A DNA stretch of 54,195 bases from an uncultured Prevotella sp. (GTDB lineage: Bacteria; Bacteroidota; Bacteroidia; Bacteroidales; Bacteroidaceae), in the NCBI GenBank assembly GCA_947164965.1, contig CAMUYR010000022.1, positions 1-54,195 of the forward strand. Direction: 5' to 3'. Below are positions 52,728 to 54,195 of the stretch, piece by piece; position 1 is the stretch's first letter; the number at the start of each line of letters is the position of its first letter. The translations under genes and the position numbers were made by a program. The notes under the pieces were generated by a model. The model searched no databases, had not been told where the DNA came from, and saw only the letters and a program-made list of their open reading frames with translations.

Positions 52728-52803
52728 TGGCACGGGAAGGAGGACTCGAACCCACGACCCTCGGTTTTGGAGACCGATGCTCTACCAACTGAGCTATTCC
52801 CGT
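52728..52803 (-). tRNA. tRNA-Trp (anticodon CCA), with encoded CCA end
   Basis: 76 bases. The acceptor arms ACGGGAA and TTCCCGT pair perfectly, discriminator G, followed by an encoded CCA (52730-52728). The anticodon stem TCGGT/ACCGA holds loop CTCCAAA with anticodon CCA. D arm TAGCTCAGTTGGTAGAGCA and T arm GTGGGTTCGAGTCC are regular. Between tuf and secE, the usual location. Confidence 0.97.
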
Positions 52804-52809
52804 ATGAAA

Positions 52810-52831
52810 GCCCCCACCCTTAAGCGGGGGC
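52810..52831 (-). terminator. Hairpin between tuf and tRNA-Trp
   Basis: GCCCCC (52810-52815) and GGGGGC (52826-52831) form a 6-bp GC stem with a 10-base loop and flanking A/T pairs. On the minus strand it is followed by TTTC, so it is a weak terminator or a processing site ahead of the tRNA. A second palindrome, GAGTAAT-CAA-ATTACTC, lies at 52864-52880 just after tuf. Confidence 0.6.
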
Positions 52832-52892
52832 CTTTTGTTTTATCTGAGTATTCCGAATATTCCGAGTAATCAAATTACTCCGAATCATCCGA

Positions 52893-54077
52893 TTAGTCCT
52901 CGAATACCTCAGTGATCTGACCAGAACCAACGGTGCGGCCACCTTCACGGATAGCGAAACGCAGACCCTGGTTCAGAGCAACAGCGTAGATCAGCTCAAC
53001 AGTGATCTCTACGTTATCACCAGGCATTACCATCTCAACACCTGCAGGCAGAGTGATCTCACCTGTGCAGTCCATTGTGCGGAGATAGAACTGAGGACGA
53101 TACTTGTTTCCGAATGGAGTGTGACGACCACCCTCTTCCTTCTTCAGAACATAGATAGAAGCCTTGAACTTCTTGAAAGGCTTGATCTGTCCTGGGTGGC
53201 AGAGAACCATACCACGCTTGATCTCGTTCTTGTCGATACCACGGAGCAGCAGACCTACGTTATCACCAGCCTGACCCTCATCCAGGATCTTACGGAACAT
53301 CTCAACACCAGTAACAACTGACTTCTTGTCCTCACCGAGACCGAGCAGCTCAACCTCATCACCTACGTGAATAACACCAGTCTCGATACGACCAGTAGCA
53401 ACAGTACCACGACCTGTGATTGAGAATACGTCCTCAACAGGCATCAGGAATGGCTTGTCAGTAGCACGAGGAGGCTCCTGGATCCAAGTGTCGCAGGTGT
53501 CCATCAGCTCCATAACCTTCTGCTCCCACTTCTCAACACCGTTCAGGGCACCGAGTGCAGAACCACGAATGATAGGAGTATCATCCTCGAACTCATACTG
53601 AGCGAGAATCTCCTGAACCTCCATCTCAACGAGCTCCAGCATCTCCTCATCCTCAACCATATCACACTTGTTCAGGAATACAACCAGACGGGGAACGTTT
53701 ACCTGACGAGCGAGCAGAACGTGCTCACGAGTCTGAGGCATAGGACCGTCAGTTGCAGCAACAACGAGGATAGCACCGTCCATCTGAGCAGCACCAGTTA
53801 CCATGTTCTTCACATAGTCGGCGTGTCCCGGGCAGTCAACGTGAGCGTAGTGACGCAGCTTGGTCTCATACTCAACGTGAGCGGTGTTAATAGTGATACC
53901 ACGCTCCTTCTCCTCAGGAGCATTGTCAATCTGGTCGAAAGACTTGATCTCAGAAAGACCCTGCTTAGCCAATACGGTGGTGATAGCAGCAGTCAGAGTA
54001 GTCTTACCATGGTCAACGTGACCAATTGTACCAATGTTTACGTGCGGTTTGGTGCGCACAAAATTCTCTTTAGCCAT
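52893..54077 (-). CDS. tuf: Elongation factor Tu
   Basis: 394 residues. GTPase delivering aminoacyl-tRNA to the ribosome. G1 GHVDHGKT, G2 region [14 protein letters not shown]3 DCPGHADY, G4 NKCD and G5 SAL are all present; domains 2 and 3 are complete ([12 protein letters not shown]; the C-terminal [17 protein letters not shown]). Located between tRNA-Thr and tRNA-Trp, the conserved tufB-type context. No clear promoter is seen in the 64 bases upstream, so it is probably transcribed with the tRNA genes. A 12-base palindrome CGATTTAAATCG is at 54116-54127. Confidence 0.99.
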   Translation of the reverse strand: MAKENFVRTKPHVNIGTIGHVDHGKTTLTAAITTVLAKQGLSEIKSFDQIDNAPEEKERGITINTAHVEYETKLRHYAHVDCPGHADYVKNMVTGAAQMDGAILVVAATDGPMPQTREHVLLARQVNVPRLVVFLNKCDMVEDEEMLELVEMEVQEILAQYEFEDDTPIIRGSALGALNGVEKWEQKVMELMDTCDTWIQEPPRATDKPFLMPVEDVFSITGRGTVATGRIETGVIHVGDEVELLGLGEDKKSVVTGVEMFRKILDEGQAGDNVGLLLRGIDKNEIKRGMVLCHPGQIKPFKKFKASIYVLKKEEGGRHTPFGNKYRPQFYLRTMDCTGEITLPAGVEMVMPGDNVEITVELIYAVALNQGLRFAIREGGRTVGSGQITEVFED

Positions 54078-54141
54078 AGCTTTTCTTTGTTTATTGTTTT
54101 ATTTAATAAATGATTCGATTTAAATCGTCGTTTTCTCCAAG

Positions 54142-54195
54142 AGCTGTTACCGAGACTTGAACTCGGGACCTCTTCCTTACCAAGGAAGTGCTCTA
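54142..54195 (-). tRNA. tRNA-Thr (anticodon GGT), partial at window edge
   Basis: The 3' part of a tRNA: anticodon stem CTTCC/GGAAG with loop TTGGTAA (anticodon GGT), variable loop, T arm CCGAG-TTCAAGT-CTCGG and acceptor 3' strand TAACAGC plus discriminator T. CCA is not encoded. The 5' acceptor and most of the D arm lie beyond the edge. Confidence 0.93.

Overview
The window looks like chromosome of a Bacteroidales bacterium, most likely Prevotellaceae. This rests on promoters of the Bacteroidetes type (-7 element TAnnTTTG, with TTTG or TTG about 19-21 bases upstream), the near absence of Shine-Dalgarno sequences, and Bacteroidales-typical proteins (TPR-sensor kinases, a membrane AraC regulator, a DUF4831-like protein, a receiver/PPDK-type protein). 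The species cannot be named from the sequence. No phage, plasmid, insertion sequence or CRISPR array is visible.

Layout. 0-2 kb (minus): an ABC exporter operon ending in a YtrA-type GntR regulator, with a perfect inverted-repeat operator at its promoter. 2-9 kb: an orphan TPR sensor kinase, then divergent nadK and pdxJ; pdxJ leads a tight run through a DJ-1 protein, ispD and recG. 9-12 kb: three exported cell-wall genes (M23+LysM, NlpC/P60, CapA-like). 12-17 kb: hpt-adk-obg (minus), and nnr plus a DUF4831-like gene (plus). 17-23 kb is an accessory stretch: small exported proteins, a lipoprotein-TPR-TM-AraC regulator, an 856-base spacer full of short tandem repeats, and two adjacent broken genes (a lipoprotein with an in-frame TAG and a frameshifted membrane AraC regulator). 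23-30 kb: fba, a GH2-GH20 fusion hydrolase, aqpZ and an esterase/HAD-like fusion. 30-35 kb: an operon of a double-receiver/PPDK-type ATP-grasp protein and a TPR sensor kinase. 35-41 kb: an SLC13 transporter, gdhA, an RlpA-like protein, two lipoproteins and a small membrane protein. 41-54 kb (minus): the conserved block tRNA-Thr, tuf, tRNA-Trp, secE, nusG, rplK, rplA, rplJ, rplL, rpoB, rpoC.

How it fits together. The right third is the core transcription/translation block and the left half mixes cofactor, isoprenoid, nucleotide and wall metabolism. Regulation is visible as a GntR autoregulatory loop, overlapping divergent promoters (nadK/pdxJ), a gdhA promoter embedded in the preceding terminator hairpin, and a hairpin between rplL and rpoB.

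The most unusual signal is a family of short arrays in three spacers (2.0, 20.6-21.1 and 41.1-41.3 kb). Units repeat at exactly 21 or 22 bases, about two helical turns, and several are palindromes whose outer arms are kept while the core and even the arm sequence differ between arrays. This is a candidate undescribed repeat class, but its function is not shown by the sequence.
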